A stretch of DNA of 64,000 nucleotides from Haematobia irritans (Eukaryota; Arthropoda; Insecta; Diptera; Muscidae): assembly GCF_050003625.1 (NCBI RefSeq), contig NC_134397.1:268082070-268146069 (forward strand). The letters are read 5' to 3'. The first letter of the stretch is position 1. Each line of letters begins with the position of its first letter. Below, in pieces: positions 1-11,333 of this stretch. The notes below the pieces were generated by a model, which saw only the letters and a program-made list of their open reading frames with translations, was not told the DNA's origin and made no database searches. The position numbers and the translations under genes were made by a program.

Positions 1-1664
1 TGGTGGTGTAGAGTAAACATATCTCTATTCCCTATTATCAAATTGTGTATTTGTAAATAAAAACTTAGTTTCATTCGCACCGTACTTTTTTCAAGATACG
101 ATCACTATTTTTTTCAAAAAAAAAACATAATTTTTTTTAAGAAAATGTGGTATGCAGATGTTTTTATTTACCATTTTGCATATTATATATTTTTTTCGGA
201 GGAATCGGTGACCTTGTGCATTTAAGGGTTAATTTTGATCATTAATTGCTAATTTGAATAGTTAATTTAATAAAATCGGATTGATTTTAAATGTTTGAAA
301 TGTCTTCAATCGCGAAAATGATGTATATATCACAGATTTTATTGGACGTCAAAAATAAATTGATTCCATTAACAATTTAAAATTTAATTGATGTTGATTG
401 CAAAACATAATTCATTTTTAAATTAGAAATATAATTGAAAATTTTTATTTGCAATCACTTTCTTATCTGATTTAGTAGTCTTCTGAGTCTGATTAAAAAG
501 TTAATTATATTTATAAATATTTTAAATAAAAATTTAAAAATGTGCAATCATTGATTTAATGTTTCTAGTTTGATTAAAATGCTAATTTTATCAATTAGTT
601 TTTTAATTAAAAAAGTTTTTAATCGGAAATATTTTGGTGATATTTTATCTGTGCAGTCAAAGGGGAAAATTATAAACTGATTCCTTAAAATGCATACTTT
701 AATTTACAATAATTTCTAATTGCACTTATAACTTTTAATATTGCTATGTATTCTGAAAATTTAAAAGAAAAAATCCCAAAGATGTCGGAAATTTACTGCA
801 TCCCCCGAAGACATTTTCTGTTAAACGTAAACCTACGAATTTATTTAAAATATCTGTATAAATACATATTGAACTGTATTAGGTCTAGCGAAGATTATTG
901 ACCGTTAAGAGATATTCTAGTACGAGATGACAACAAAATAATAGAAATTTAATAAATCATATCACATAGGTTATCATGCAAATTAACACATATATGACTA
1001 TATTATTTGTAAAAATGTACTGAAATACTTCATCAGCTCTTATTGAGAGTGTATTATGGGTTGTAATCGTCACGGACATTATAATTAAAAAAAAAAAAAT
1101 TACATAGAAATTTAATCATTTATATTGCAAAGTATTACTATGTACAATATTAGAAAAAAAAATAAAAAACAAAATGAAGATTATATTTTCTGAATACTGA
1201 GTGGATCTATTTATTGTTGATAAGTTTGTAAGACACTGGCTTAGGAAAATTAATCACGAAGTATTGGAATGCTCAGTGTTGAGCAGAGATGGTCTGTAAG
1301 TTATTTGACATTTACGACGCATTTGACCATATGTGAAAAACGTTGGAAACCTTCGTAAAATGCTAAGGACCGGTTCTCAATGTCTTGTCATTATGTATCG
1401 TGTCGATAAAACAGTTGATTCTATACAAACATTTTACTAACCAGAGGTCTATTTTCCAGTTAAGTCTTAATTGGAGGATGAGAAACTGGGACGTGTGTCG
1501 TATTATCACATTCACCTCTCATACGTGGATACTTCCTAAACGAGAACAACATTTAGTCGAAGTGGGTGTCCACTTCTTAGGGGGTTCACTGTATAATAGT
1601 GATAAATAAAAAAAATGCAAATTGCATTTGAGTAACATTTTCAAAATATTATTATTATAAACAA
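1..1664. other. AT-rich intergenic stretch, no gene recognised
   Basis: No coding region with recognisable homology is seen here. Positions about 220-660 are full of TTAATT/AATTAA blocks, like the AT-palindromic repeat seen at 20510-21130 and 38035-38321, so this is probably a degraded copy of that MITE. A 74-codon open frame at 1385-1609 (+) has no recognisable motif, and I do not call it a gene. Confidence 0.4.
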
Positions 1665-2760
1665 GTATATACACCAGTATGTTCGGCCGGGCCGAATCTT
1701 AAATACCCACCATCATGAATCAAATATTATAGTTTCCTTTAAAATTTCAGGGGGGTTGGATGACAGATATTCTTCCAAGCAAAGACGTTCAACTAGTACA
1801 CTTCCCGAAGATAAATTTAAAGATTTTACCTATGAAAACTATATCAGATTTTTGATTTAAAAGAACCATTTTTAATTGAGTTTAACATCTCTTGTAAGTG
1901 TGCAAGAAAATAATGAAATAACATCTTCATTGGAAATCTAAAATCTGTCGGTCTATATGGAGGCCTTACCATATGGACCGATAAAAACTAAATCCGATAC
2001 ACGTTTTTGAGAGTCTAAAAAAACAATTTCAGGCAAATCGGATAAAAACTACGGTTTCTAGAAACCCAAGGAGATCGAGAGATTGATCTTAAGGGGGCTA
2101 TACTAAAACATGCACCGATACTCATCGTTTTCGGCACACCTCTTTATGATCCTAAAATACTTTTAGATTTAAAATTTCAGCACAATTGGGCTATGGTTTC
2201 TAAAATCCCAAACAATAAAATCATTTCTTGCAAACCTATTTATAGTTCTAAAAACCCTACAGATTTTCAATTTCAGACAAATTGGACAACAACTACGGTT
2301 TCTACATGGGGGCTATACTAAAACATTGACCGATACTCACCATTTTCGGCGCATCTTGTAAATTATTTCTAGGTTTCAAATTTCGTGCAAATTGGATAAA
2401 AAGTACGGTTTCTATAAGCCCAAGAAATAAAATCTGGAGATCGGTCTATATGGCGGATATACAAAAACATAGACCAATACACGCCATTTTCGGCACACGT
2501 ATTTGTGGTACTACAATACCTCTAGATTTTCAATTTCAGACAAATTGGATAAAAACTACTGTTTATATAAGTAGTAAAATCGGGAGATCGGCCTATATGG
2601 GGGCTATATCAAATCATGGACCGATACTCACCATTTTTGGCATACCACTTTATGGTCCTAAAATACCTCTAGATTTCAAATTTCAGGCAAATTGGATAAA
2701 AACCAGGGCTGTGGAGTCGGAGCCGCAGTCGGAGTCACCATTTTACTCCTATAGAAACAC
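1665..2760 (+). repeat. Interspersed repeat R1 (GGCCGGGCCGAATC...) with ~147-bp internal modules
   Basis: It starts with the palindromic GGCCGGGCCGAATC block followed by ACCCACCATCATGAATC. It continues as divergent tandem modules of about 147 bp (for example CTAGATTT at 2521 and 2668), each containing GGTCTATATGG, GACCGATACTCACC and CAAATTGGATAAAAAC. It ends near a CGGAGCCG/CGGAGTC microsatellite at about 2708-2740. A second copy lies at 46195-59748, interrupted by the BEL element. It has no coding capacity, and its superfamily is not assigned. Confidence 0.75.
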
Positions 2761-2991
2761 TAATCGTAAGTGTCCAGCTATTCCTGTCATCTGTTGTAGT
2801 GGTAGTGGTTATTTAAAATTCCGCCCGTCCTAATTTATGGCAGTTTATGCTTGTTTTATATATCCGACACATTGCATTTTTTAACATCTAAACTTTCTAT
2901 CTGATTAGCCCGACATTTTGATTTTTGTGTATTTTTCTTTTTATATAGATTTATATTTTTATAGAATGTCTATATACACCAATATCAGGAT

Positions 2992-4078
2992 CATTAGCGT
3001 AGCTAGACAATTTTCCTAGGGGGGGGGGGGGGGGGGCTATAGCCCCCCAGCCAAAAATTTATAGACTGAACTTATAGGTTCAATTAATGTTTTATTTCAT
3101 AAAATTGAATAAAAAATTGGGCATCAAAATAACTCGACAATTAATTTATAATAAAGCAACTAAAAGTAGTTCCACACTTTTCCCAGCAAGAAAATTGTGA
3201 GTTGTTCTAAAGGCACAACTTTAAAAGTACTTCCAAAAATGTCCTCAATTATTTTAATTACTTCATTTTTTACTTTTTTTTGTCATATTTTAATGTGTAA
3301 TTTTTTGTTTTCTTTTTTTTCAAATAGTTTAAAAAAAGAGTAAGAATAAATAAATTGGTACAAATTATTCAAATTTTGCCACAAAACTGCTAAATCCATT
3401 ATAGAAAAATCGATAAGTTTGGAAATTATTCGAGGAAAAACGTTTCAAACAAGCGTCAGAATGCATTAAAAATCATAAAAACAATATAAAAATTATTTAT
3501 TTGCGAAAATATCACAAAATTTTTTAATTCACATTCAAAACACTGAATTCGGATCTCACCTTAAGAAGGTATGCAAATTCATTGCAACGGCTGTTGAAAC
3601 GGTGAACATTTGTCCTATGACAAGCTCATATTACATTCATTGCTTCTCCGCCAATTTTGCACCACTTCTAGACCCAAAAAGAACATTTTCACTACTTTTT
3701 AGGCAACGCTTTTTCGCAGCATTATTAAGATATTAATTTATGAAAGAATGTTTTAAAATCAATTACTATTTTTTTAATTAAATTGACTAAACTAAATCAA
3801 TCATAAGTTCAACCACAGTTTTATTTCATAAATATCTGAGTTCAAACATTGCCATCGGTAACTGCTACCACAACCCAAGTAATTCGATTGTTCATGAAAG
3901 TCATTAGCGGAACTTTGTGCAATTGTATATACTTGTGTTATTTTTCTAAAAATTAAAAGAAACTATTGACATTTATTGAAAAATGGAAAATCATAAATAG
4001 AGTTTCAAATTCTGGGGGGGGCTAAATTTTTTCTGGAGGGGTCTAAGCCCCCTCCCCAGAGGCCTTCCTACGCTTATG
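2992..4078. mobile_element. Non-autonomous hAT-type element with nested MITE (copy 1)
   Basis: The ends CATTAGCGTAG and CTACGCTTATG are imperfect inverted repeats. The 8-bp direct repeat ATCAGGAT flanks it at 2984-2991 and 4079-4086, which is the hAT target-duplication length. Poly-G/poly-C tracts sit just inside both ends. A second family (ends CCCAGCAA...TTGCTGGG, free copy at 15939-16525) is nested at about 3182-3727. No transposase frame is present. The same composite occurs in reverse at 32298-33328. Confidence 0.8.
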
Positions 4079-4289
4079 ATCAGGATTTTACTTCTTAAAT
4101 TTCTGGAAGCCTAATTATTTTTTGAAATTTTGGTTTTTATAAATTCATATTGTTGTTATCTACCCATATTTTGATGTGGTCTCTATATAGTCTTGTGGCG
4201 TATTTTAATTTAGGTAGGAATGGCATCTTTCTCGCCAACATTCTATAATTTGAATTTCTGTTATTTTACTCTCTCTATTTTGAAGTCGG

Positions 4290-5305
4290 TGATTCCTCGG
4301 TTGACGATGACATGCTGGATGACGGAAAAACGCACAATCTTATTGTTTTTGGATAACTGCACCGTGCATAATAACCCACCCCTCTTAGATCACGTGAAAT
4401 TGATATTTTTTCCACCCAGCACGACATCAAAGATACAGCCATTAGACCAAGGCATTATCCAGAACTTTAAAACTCTCTACACTGAAAAAACAGTGAACCT
4501 GCCAGGAAGAAAACTTTCGGTTAATTTTAGAAAATTTTGAATATTTGTATAAAATTTTAACTAAACAATATTACAAACGTTGGCACCACGCCGATATCAT
4601 AAAAATTAGTAAATATTTTTCGACAAATTCAAGAAAATTTATTAGACATAACTAAGTTTTTTTCACTTGTTAAAGAAAATTTTGTAGTTTGAAGGAAAAA
4701 CTTGGAGTTCAAAATTGCAAGAATGTCTTTAGTGACATACGATGTTCAGGATGGACGCATTTTTGGTAAAATTTACAAATTTAAAGAAATTCTGAACTAT
4801 TTTGTGGAAGACACGAATTTAGTTAATCTTTATGCTTCATTTGAGTACATTTTCTTCCTCGGGTTTAGTTAATTTAACTAACGTACACAAAAAAGTATTA
4901 GAGTAAAGAAAATTTTCTCCAAACATAATATTTCTATGAACTAAAATAAAGTTAAATTGGCTTTAGTGAAATAGAGAGTTCACTTTTTTTTGAGTGTACC
5001 GCAGAGAAATTGTTTCTCTTGTGCTGGATAGCATTAAAAAAAATTAAATGGTGAATATAGCTGTTTTAGTCGCTGTAACGTTGCTCAATAAGGCCTGGAA
5101 AAATGTCAACCCTAAGACTCTTAAAAACTGTTTCAAAAAGTGCGGGTTTAGACAAACAGGTAATGAGCCATAGTTATCAGAACTATAAATATTTTCGAGT
5201 ACGGACCCTGGGTGGGGACTTCTACCTAACTGTGGAGATTTAACTTTTGAGGATTTTGTTCAAGTTGATACTGAAATCTGTGTTTATGGAGTTCTTACTG
5301 ATGCT
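4290..5305 (+). pseudogene. Tigger/pogo-type DDE transposase remnant
   Basis: Two blocks of a pogo/Tigger transposase are in order on the + strand. Block 1 (about 4310-4478) carries the second catalytic Asp in FLDNCTVHN and the third in IQPLDQG, the DDE_1 family pattern. Block 2 (about 4999-5300) carries the C-terminal helical part (KTLKNCFKKCGF) and the usual acidic tail (LTFEDFVQVD). A TA-flanked MITE (4480-4996) interrupts it right after the DQG block. Everything N-terminal, including the DNA-binding region and first Asp, is missing, so it cannot act as a transposase. The likely right terminus of this element is at 6560. Confidence 0.8.
4480..4996 (+). mobile_element. MITE family M1 (ends CACTGAAAAAACAGTG / GAGTG), inside Tigger
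   Basis: It is flanked by TA at 4478-4479 and 4997-4998, and removing it brings the two Tigger transposase blocks together. The length is 517 bp with CACTGAAAAAA... and ...TTTTTTTGAGTG ends. Relatives occur at 29698-30210, 31697-32208, 33374-33813, 36492-37374, 56076-56525 and 62088-62596, with fragments near 24000-24255 and 25745-25905. Inside is the motif ATGTCTTTAGTGACATACG, also found in a different MITE family. TA duplication suggests mobilisation by a Tc1/mariner/pogo transposase. Confidence 0.8.
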
Positions 5306-5635
5306 TTTCGTCCCCAAAAATCCCCAATTTAAATTTAAATTCCTCTCAAAAATCTCCAACACATTTTTGACAAGTTTAAAAAATAAATAATAATAAAGCA
5401 ATAGGCTCTGCTGTAGAAAATCTGTAATAATTTAAAAATAACAATCTTTTCAAATCCAGAAAGCTTCAATAAGTCACGATTTTGAACCGCAACCCTAAGA
5501 GACTGGTGATCGTCTTCCTAATGCTCGAAATATGAAAATGAGAATTTGGTCACCTTGTATTTATGGACGAAAATTTACTTCTAAATATTCAAATATCAAA
5601 GAGGTACTTCATAAATATTTCTATACAAAATTCTT

Positions 5636-6140
5636 CTTCTTACAAAATTTTCTATAGAAAATTCTTCTTCTTTCTATAGAAATAAAATTTTGGCAACATT
5701 TTCTTTAGAAATAAAATTTTGACAAAATTTTTTAAATGTTGACAAAATTTTCTACAGAAATAAAATGTTGACAAAATTTTCTATAGAAATAAAATGTTGA
5801 CAAAATTTTCTACAGAAATAAAATGTTGACAAAATTTTCTATAGAAATAAAATTTTGACAAAATTTTCTATAGAAATAAAATGTTGACAAAATTTTCTAT
5901 AGAAAAAAAATTTTTGACAAAATTTTCTATAGAAATAAAATTTTGACAAAATTTTTTATAGAAATAAAATTTTGACAAAATTTTCTATAGAAATGAAAAT
6001 TTGAAAAAAAAACTATAAAAATAAAAAATCTATAAAAAAAAAATTTTCTATAGATAAGATTTTGACATTTTCTATAGAAATACAATTTTGGCAAAATTGT
6101 CTACAGAAATAAAATTTTGACAAAATTTCCCATAGAAATA
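5636..6140. repeat. 29-bp tandem repeat array
   Basis: Successive copies of a 29-bp unit built around GACAAAATTTTCTATAGAAA are separated by AATGTTG or AATTTTG spacers. The array is most regular from 5720 to 6000. A shorter array of the same unit is at 47390-47480. It lies in an insertion (about 5306-6312) within the Tigger element; the insertion's right end, TGCCAACACTG, is hAT-like, but I could not define its left end. Confidence 0.8.
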
Positions 6141-6529
6141 AACTTTTGTTAAAAAAGATTAAACCGATTTCTCGAAAAAAAAACCCACAAAAATCCCCAA
6201 ATTTATGGAAATTCCCCACAAAATCCCCAGGTCCCTAACTCACAAATTTCATCCCCATTCACGAAAAAATATCCCCAATTTGGGGAAAAATCCCCAGTAC
6301 TGCCAACACTGCTTACAACTGACACAAGTGACTAATTCTATTCAGCACTCATAACAATAGAAAATTCATTAGATAACGATAGATCGCTAACTCAGAAGAA
6401 AATAACACATTTTTGTTTCAAAATAATATGAAGTAAAACTAATTTTCCTGATTTATTAATATGTTACTCTTGTTTATTTGAACTCTTATTATTTTGAAAC
6501 ACTTGGTAATTTGAACTTTTTCTCTTGTC

Positions 6530-6560
6530 CCTTGAGTTTCAAATTATCGAGAGTCGACTG
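6530..6560. other. Right terminus of Tigger-like element
   Basis: The sequence TTTCAAATTATCGAGAGTCGACTG ends directly before TA (6561-6562). Read in reverse it is a CAGTCGACTCTCGATAATTT end, the form of pogo/Tigger inverted termini. I did not find the matching left terminus. Confidence 0.5.
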
Positions 6561-7170
6561 TATTTTCATTCTGGCTTTGTGATATATTAACAAATCTATT
6601 TATGTATGTACAAATAAATCTTTAAAATCCAAATTATAATAGCTAACAGGTTGGCTGACAAACAAACACAAACAACAAAGAAAAACACATTTTTTTGTCA
6701 AAATTCGTTTTTATTATTCAACATAGTTCCCTTCAAGAGCGATACAACGATTATAACGACCTTCCAATTTTTTGATACCATTTTGGTAGTACCCCTTCGG
6801 TTTTGACACAAAATAGGCCTCAGTTTCGGCGATCACCTCTTCATTGCAGCCAAATTTTTTCCCTGCAAGCATCCTTTTGAGGTCTGAGAACAAGAAAAGG
6901 TCGCTGGGGGCCAGATCTGGAGAATACGGTGGGTGGGGAAGCAATTCGAATCCCAATTCATGAATTTTTGCCATCGTTCTCAATGACTTGTGGCACGGTG
7001 CGTTGTTTTGGTGGAACAACACTTTTTTCTTCTTCATATGGGGCCGCACAGTGTGTCCTTCCCATACATTCGACGGCCAAAAATAGAAGGTGTTGTACGA
7101 GAGTAATGAAATTTGGCACGAGTTCCTAATATAATAGAATTAAGAAAATTTCAAAGTATCGACAAAATCG

Positions 7171-7820
7171 GTTCAGATTTAGATATAGCTCCCATATATA
7201 TCTTTCGTCCGATATGCACTTATACGGCCCTAGAAGCCAGAGTTTTACCCCAATTTGGTTGAAATTTTGCACTAGGAGTACAATTAGTAGCATAGTCTAG
7301 TGTGCCAAATTTTATTGAAATCGGTTCAGATTTAGATATAGCTCCCATATATATCTTTCGTCCGATATGAACTTATACGGCCCTAGAAGCCAGAGTTTTA
7401 CCCCAATTTGGTTGAAATTTTGCACTAGGAGTACAATGAGTAGCATAGTCTAGTGTGCCAAATTTTATTGAAATCGGTTCAGATTTAGATATAGCTCCCA
7501 TATATATCTTTCGTCCGATATGAACTTATACGGCCCTAGAAGCCAGAGTTTTACCCCAATTTGGTTGAAATTTTGCACTAGGAGTACAATGAGTAGCATA
7601 GTCTAGTGTGCCAAATTTTATTGAAATCGGTTCAGATTTAGATATAGCTCCCATATATATCTTTCGTCCGATATGAACTTATACGGCCCTAGAATCCAGA
7701 GTTTTACCCCAATTTGGTTGAAATTTTGCACTAGGAGTACAATGAGTAGCATAGTCTAGTGTGCCAAATTTTATTGAAATCGGTTCAGATTTAGATATTG
7801 CTCCCGTATATATCTTTCCC
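7171..7820. repeat. 153-bp tandem array, about 4.2 units
   Basis: GTTCAGATTTAGATATAGC recurs at 7171, 7324, 7477, 7630 and 7783, an exact 153-bp period, and the units differ by only a few bases. The unit contains AACTTATACGGCCCTAGAAG and GGTTGAAATTTTGCACTAGG. In reverse complement it is the module of repeat R2 at 17251-18580, where the same motifs recur at 153-154 bp. Confidence 0.9.
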
Positions 7821-8177
7821 ATACAAATAATATTTCAAAAATGCCATATCTTCTGTAAATTTATAACTAGAATGTTTATTTTTCGCAAAAATGCATACAG
7901 CATCTATTAAATGCTGTTTTGAAAATATGAAGAAAATCAGCCCACTGTAACACCCGTTCCCGTACAACCCCCATACAAAAATTGTACAGTTCACTCTATT
8001 TAATTTATTAACAACATTTTCACATCTTCGTGATAATCTAATTTTTTAAGCTTCAATTTCGTTCGTTCGGAGGATATCAACAAATGATGCATTACGTCTT
8101 CGTTAGTAGAACAGCGCCCAGTCTTGCGCGAGTTATATAGCCTATAACGTTTATAGTCTTTATTCCTCGCTTCCTGC

Positions 8178-8495
8178 TTCATTATGGTATGTAAAAATTT
8201 ATTTAAAAAAAAATAATAACTTATATAGCGTTATATTTTCTAATTTTGCAAAAATAAAATGCACATCAACATAGGTTCTATTTTTAGAATGACTGCAAGA
8301 ACTGCTACAATTTTAAAAGATTCTACACATTGCGTGTAATAATAAGTGACGTTATTATTCATTCAATCCCAACGTCTTTAATAGCTCAGTGGATAGAGTT
8401 GGCGGCTGGTGTGCGAACATCTGGAGTTCGAGCCCAACTCATGCTCAAGTTTTCATTATGGTATGTAAAAATTTATTTAAAAAAAAATAATAACT
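8178..8495. repeat. Perfect 44-bp direct repeats flanking a 230-bp insert
   Basis: The 44-base sequence starting TTCATTATGGTATG at 8178-8221 is repeated without change at 8452-8495. Between them (8222-8451) lies a stretch with a tRNA-like core. This could be a long target-site duplication from a retroposed insertion or a small duplication. Confidence 0.75.
8378..8449 (+). other. Degenerate tRNA-like sequence with A- and B-box motifs
   Basis: TAGCTCAGTGG (A-box type) is followed about 40 bases later by GAGTTCGAGCCC (B-box type), the spacing of an internal RNA polymerase III promoter in a tRNA. The acceptor and T stems do not pair well and no convincing anticodon stem forms, so this is a tRNA pseudogene or SINE head rather than a working tRNA. 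Confidence 0.5.
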
Positions 8496-9366
8496 GATAT
8501 GATTTTAATTTCAGTGTACGAGCACTTTATACACAATTATCTTACAAATATACTATTTATAGTAATAGACATGCACACAGGCAAAACAACAACAAGCTGT
8601 AACGAAAGAAAGAGTGCGCAGTTGTTGATGCACTCGTAAAATAACGCATAACTCATATTTTTTACTGTAATTTTTTGGTTTTCCATTGTTTTTTTGGCCG
8701 CGGGCAAATATGGGCACAATTTTTTTTTTTGAATCTGTTAGCTGAGACCCTCAGCTTTAATTTGGTATAGGACTCCATGTTTCGCACTGCTTCGCACACA
8801 ACTAAAAGTTTAACGGAAAATCATAAATGTTTATTTTTTTGGCCCAAAATAAAAAAAAAAAAATAATTTGTTGTTTTTTTTTTTTAAATTTTTATTTTTT
8901 TTTAACTTTCATAATGCTTGATGCCTATTTAAAGTGAAAAAAATTTCTATAAGGTACACCTGGTGTATAGTTTATAAGTAACAATGTTTTAAATATGACA
9001 TAGAAAACTAACCTATTTGAGACTTGTTCACATATGTCAACTTTGCGCTGCTCGGGACAGAAAACCAATGGAGATATTTGCATAAAATTTTACACACATG
9101 ACCTTTGTAATATAGTTTAACCAACTGTGCAAAAATCATCAAAATCGGAGAGCAGGTCCAAAATGATTTATTTCCGCAGCGGACACAGTGTGGGCCGTTT
9201 TGCCGCGATTTCGCCATATAATATTCACTGTTGATGGTTTTTCGCTTCTCAAGATAATCGATAAAAATTATTCCATGCGCATCCCAAAAAAACAGAGGCC
9301 ATTACTTTGCCAGCGGACTTTTGAGTCTTTCCACGCTTCGGAGACGGTTCACCGGTCGCTGTCCAC

Positions 9367-10998
9367 CAGCGTTGCCAATTTAGCTTTTTTCCCGCTAGAT
9401 TTGGCTTTTTTTGAAGACGTTTAGCGGGAAAAAAATGCATTTAGCTTTTAGCTTTTTTTCTGGCTTTTTTTCATGACCCTTTTAGTTATTTTTGGCTTTT
9501 TTTATTTTCGACATGTTCCTATTGAAATATGGATAAAACTTCGTTTTTATCTAAGCCTTGCTGCCAGAATAAGGGTTTTCACATGTTTCAAATCTCAATT
9601 GAAACATTAATAATTATTCCAGCATTTTGCAGCAAATACACCTGGTTGTAAAGTTCTTGCCTCGTATTCATAAAAGTTATCGTAAACTTTAAATCTACTA
9701 TTACCATACAAATTCCTTATATAAACGTCATTAAATTATTAGGAATGTTAGCATTTGGCTCGTTTACCCTTTTTATGTTATTATAATATTCTAAAGTTAT
9801 TATGATATTACTACATTAAAATAGTAGATGTGAATTGATTTGTACACTGTAAAAATATTTCCGTGAGGCCAAAGATTTCATGTCCTTAAAATACGAACGC
9901 GAATTTTGGTTATAATAGCATTTGTGAATTTCTCTTATATAAACTGTTTTCCTTGTCCAAAAGCCGATAAAGTCGTTTTGTCCTTATAGTTAAGTGATTC
10001 AACTTAAAAATGGGTATCTTTTCATAAAAGAAGGCTAGGGTCAATTCTAAAAAATTCTTAAAATTAATAGTCTAAATTTGTGGAGTTTTTGTATCTTGAC
10101 CACAAACCAAAATAACGTTAAAAAATAGAAGAGGTTTTCAACATTTTATTTTAAAAACTTATGCATAGAATAATTTCTACTTAAAGTCGAGTCTGAATTT
10201 GAAAATTTAAGTTTTCGTTAGCACGTTTTTAAAGCACTGTGATAGCTCATGAAGAAAAAGCTGAGAAAACGAATAAATTCAAATTTGACTCGGAATCAAT
10301 ACAAAAATCATTAGTGTACAAAATCTTTGGAACCGAACATAGAAATAATTAAGGAAATAAAGTTTTTGAATGTGGTATTATTTTTTTTAACACCAAAAAA
10401 TGCAATAAAAAATTCGTAGTGGGATGGGATGGATTTACATTTACGAAAATTGGACAACAATAGGTTTTGGGAAATTTTCGAATAAAAGTTACTCATTATA
10501 AACTTGCAAGACAGTTAGAATGGGTTTTATTCGCTTGGCTAAAATTAGGAGAAGTGTACACGTTCACGAATTTATCATTAATTCAGTTAAAACGAAATAT
10601 ATAGATATTTTCTAATGCAGTTCTATGTGACATGATTAACCAACTGACAATTGCAAGTTCACTGGGAAAAATGTTTTTACAAGGAAATATAAACGAAGGA
10701 CTTCCAGTAAAAATTTGTGATAGTAATCAAAATGTATCGTGTACGCCAACAGAGCTAATATGACTTAGATTTTCTTACAGTCTCACAGAAATGGAATTAA
10801 ATTGAATACAATTAAAATAATATGCATTTTAAGTGAAATAAAGCCTTTAAGTTTGTTAAATTTCAATCAAAAATGTGACCTTTGATACAAACAAAATTTA
10901 GCTTTTTTTCTAGCTATTTTTTTAAATTTTTTAGCTTTTTTTGGCTAGTTTTTTGGACAAATCTAGCGGTTTTTGGTGAAACAATTCTGGCAACGCTG
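9367..10998. mobile_element. Non-autonomous hAT element (CAGCGTTGCCA...TGGCAACGCTG), 8-bp duplication
   Basis: The inverted ends CAGCGTTGCCA and TGGCAACGCTG are flanked by an exact 8-bp duplication CTGTCCAC (9359-9366, 10999-11006). The site is within mariner copy A, and removing the element restores the mariner alignment. The 1632 bp interior is AT-rich with repeated TTTAGCTTTTTT blocks near both ends. No transposase frame is present. Confidence 0.88.
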
Positions 10999-11155
10999 CT
11001 GTCCACTCAGCCGACTGTCGATTGGACTCAGGAGTGTTGTGATGGAGCCATGTTTCATCCATTGTCACATATCGACGGAAAAACTCGGGTTATTACGAGT
11101 TAACAGCAGCAAACACCGCTCAGAATCATCAACACGTTGTTGTTTTTGGTCAAAT

Positions 11156-11333
11156 GTGTTTTACATAAATATATTTAATATATTAATAAAACATGTTTTT
11201 TATTGAAAAAATTGTCTATATAAATAAATAAAATTGTATTTAAAAACGAAGATAAGCAGTTGTAATTTGAAGTAAAAGGTTTACAACAAATATGTAAGAT
11301 TTGTCCAAATTAATGAAAAAAGTTCAATAAAAT
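11156..11333 (+). repeat. Fragment of MITE family M5 between two mariners
   Basis: It matches the interior of the element at 28940-29110 (shared ATATTAATAAAACATG, AATTGTATTTAAAAACGAAG and GTAAGATTTGTC). It joins truncated mariner A directly to mariner B. The same segment in reverse adjoins a third mariner at 63529. Confidence 0.65.

Larger units (their letters stand above)
7047..9192. mobile_element. Transib-like non-autonomous element (ends CACAGTGTGTCC), 5-bp GGCCG duplication
   Basis: It interrupts mariner copy A. The target GGCCG is duplicated at 7042-7046 and 9193-9197. The ends are CACAGTGTGTCC on the left and, read inward from the right, CACACTGTGTCC (11 of 12 match). A CAC-initial end with a GC-rich 5-bp duplication is the Transib pattern as I know it, but I see no Transib transposase, so the class is inferred. 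Cargo is a 153-bp tandem array, a tRNA-like stretch between 44-bp direct repeats, and AT-rich DNA. Small open frames (8000-8182 and 8537-8719, both -) have no recognisable motif. Confidence 0.6.
6646..11155 (-). pseudogene. Himar1-like (irritans subfamily) mariner, copy A, in three pieces
   Basis: The left terminus ACAGGTTGGCTGAC follows TA at 6644-6645. The transposase C-terminus is encoded on the - strand at 7049-6714, with the HPPYSPDLAPSD motif of the mariner third-aspartate region. The element continues at 9198-9366 and 10999-11155, and the gaps are two later insertions with their own target duplications (7047-9192 and 9367-10998). After 11155 it is truncated, so the N-terminal half and other terminus are lost. 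The residues retained closely match the family type element as I recall it. It is inactive. Confidence 0.88.

Noticed and set aside
1385..1609. 74-codon + strand frame near the left edge
   Set aside because: No recognisable domain, splice context or neighbour supports it.
5636..6140. CRISPR-like array
   Set aside because: The 29-bp units are contiguous with no unique spacers, in a fly genome; this is an ordinary tandem repeat.
8000..8182. Basic 60-codon frame on the - strand inside the Transib-like element
   Set aside because: No recognisable motif and no second copy for comparison. It also overlaps the 44-bp repeat edge, so it is not supported as a gene.
8378..8449. Functional tRNA gene
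   Set aside because: A and B boxes are present but stems do not pair and no anticodon arm forms; reported only as a tRNA-like sequence.
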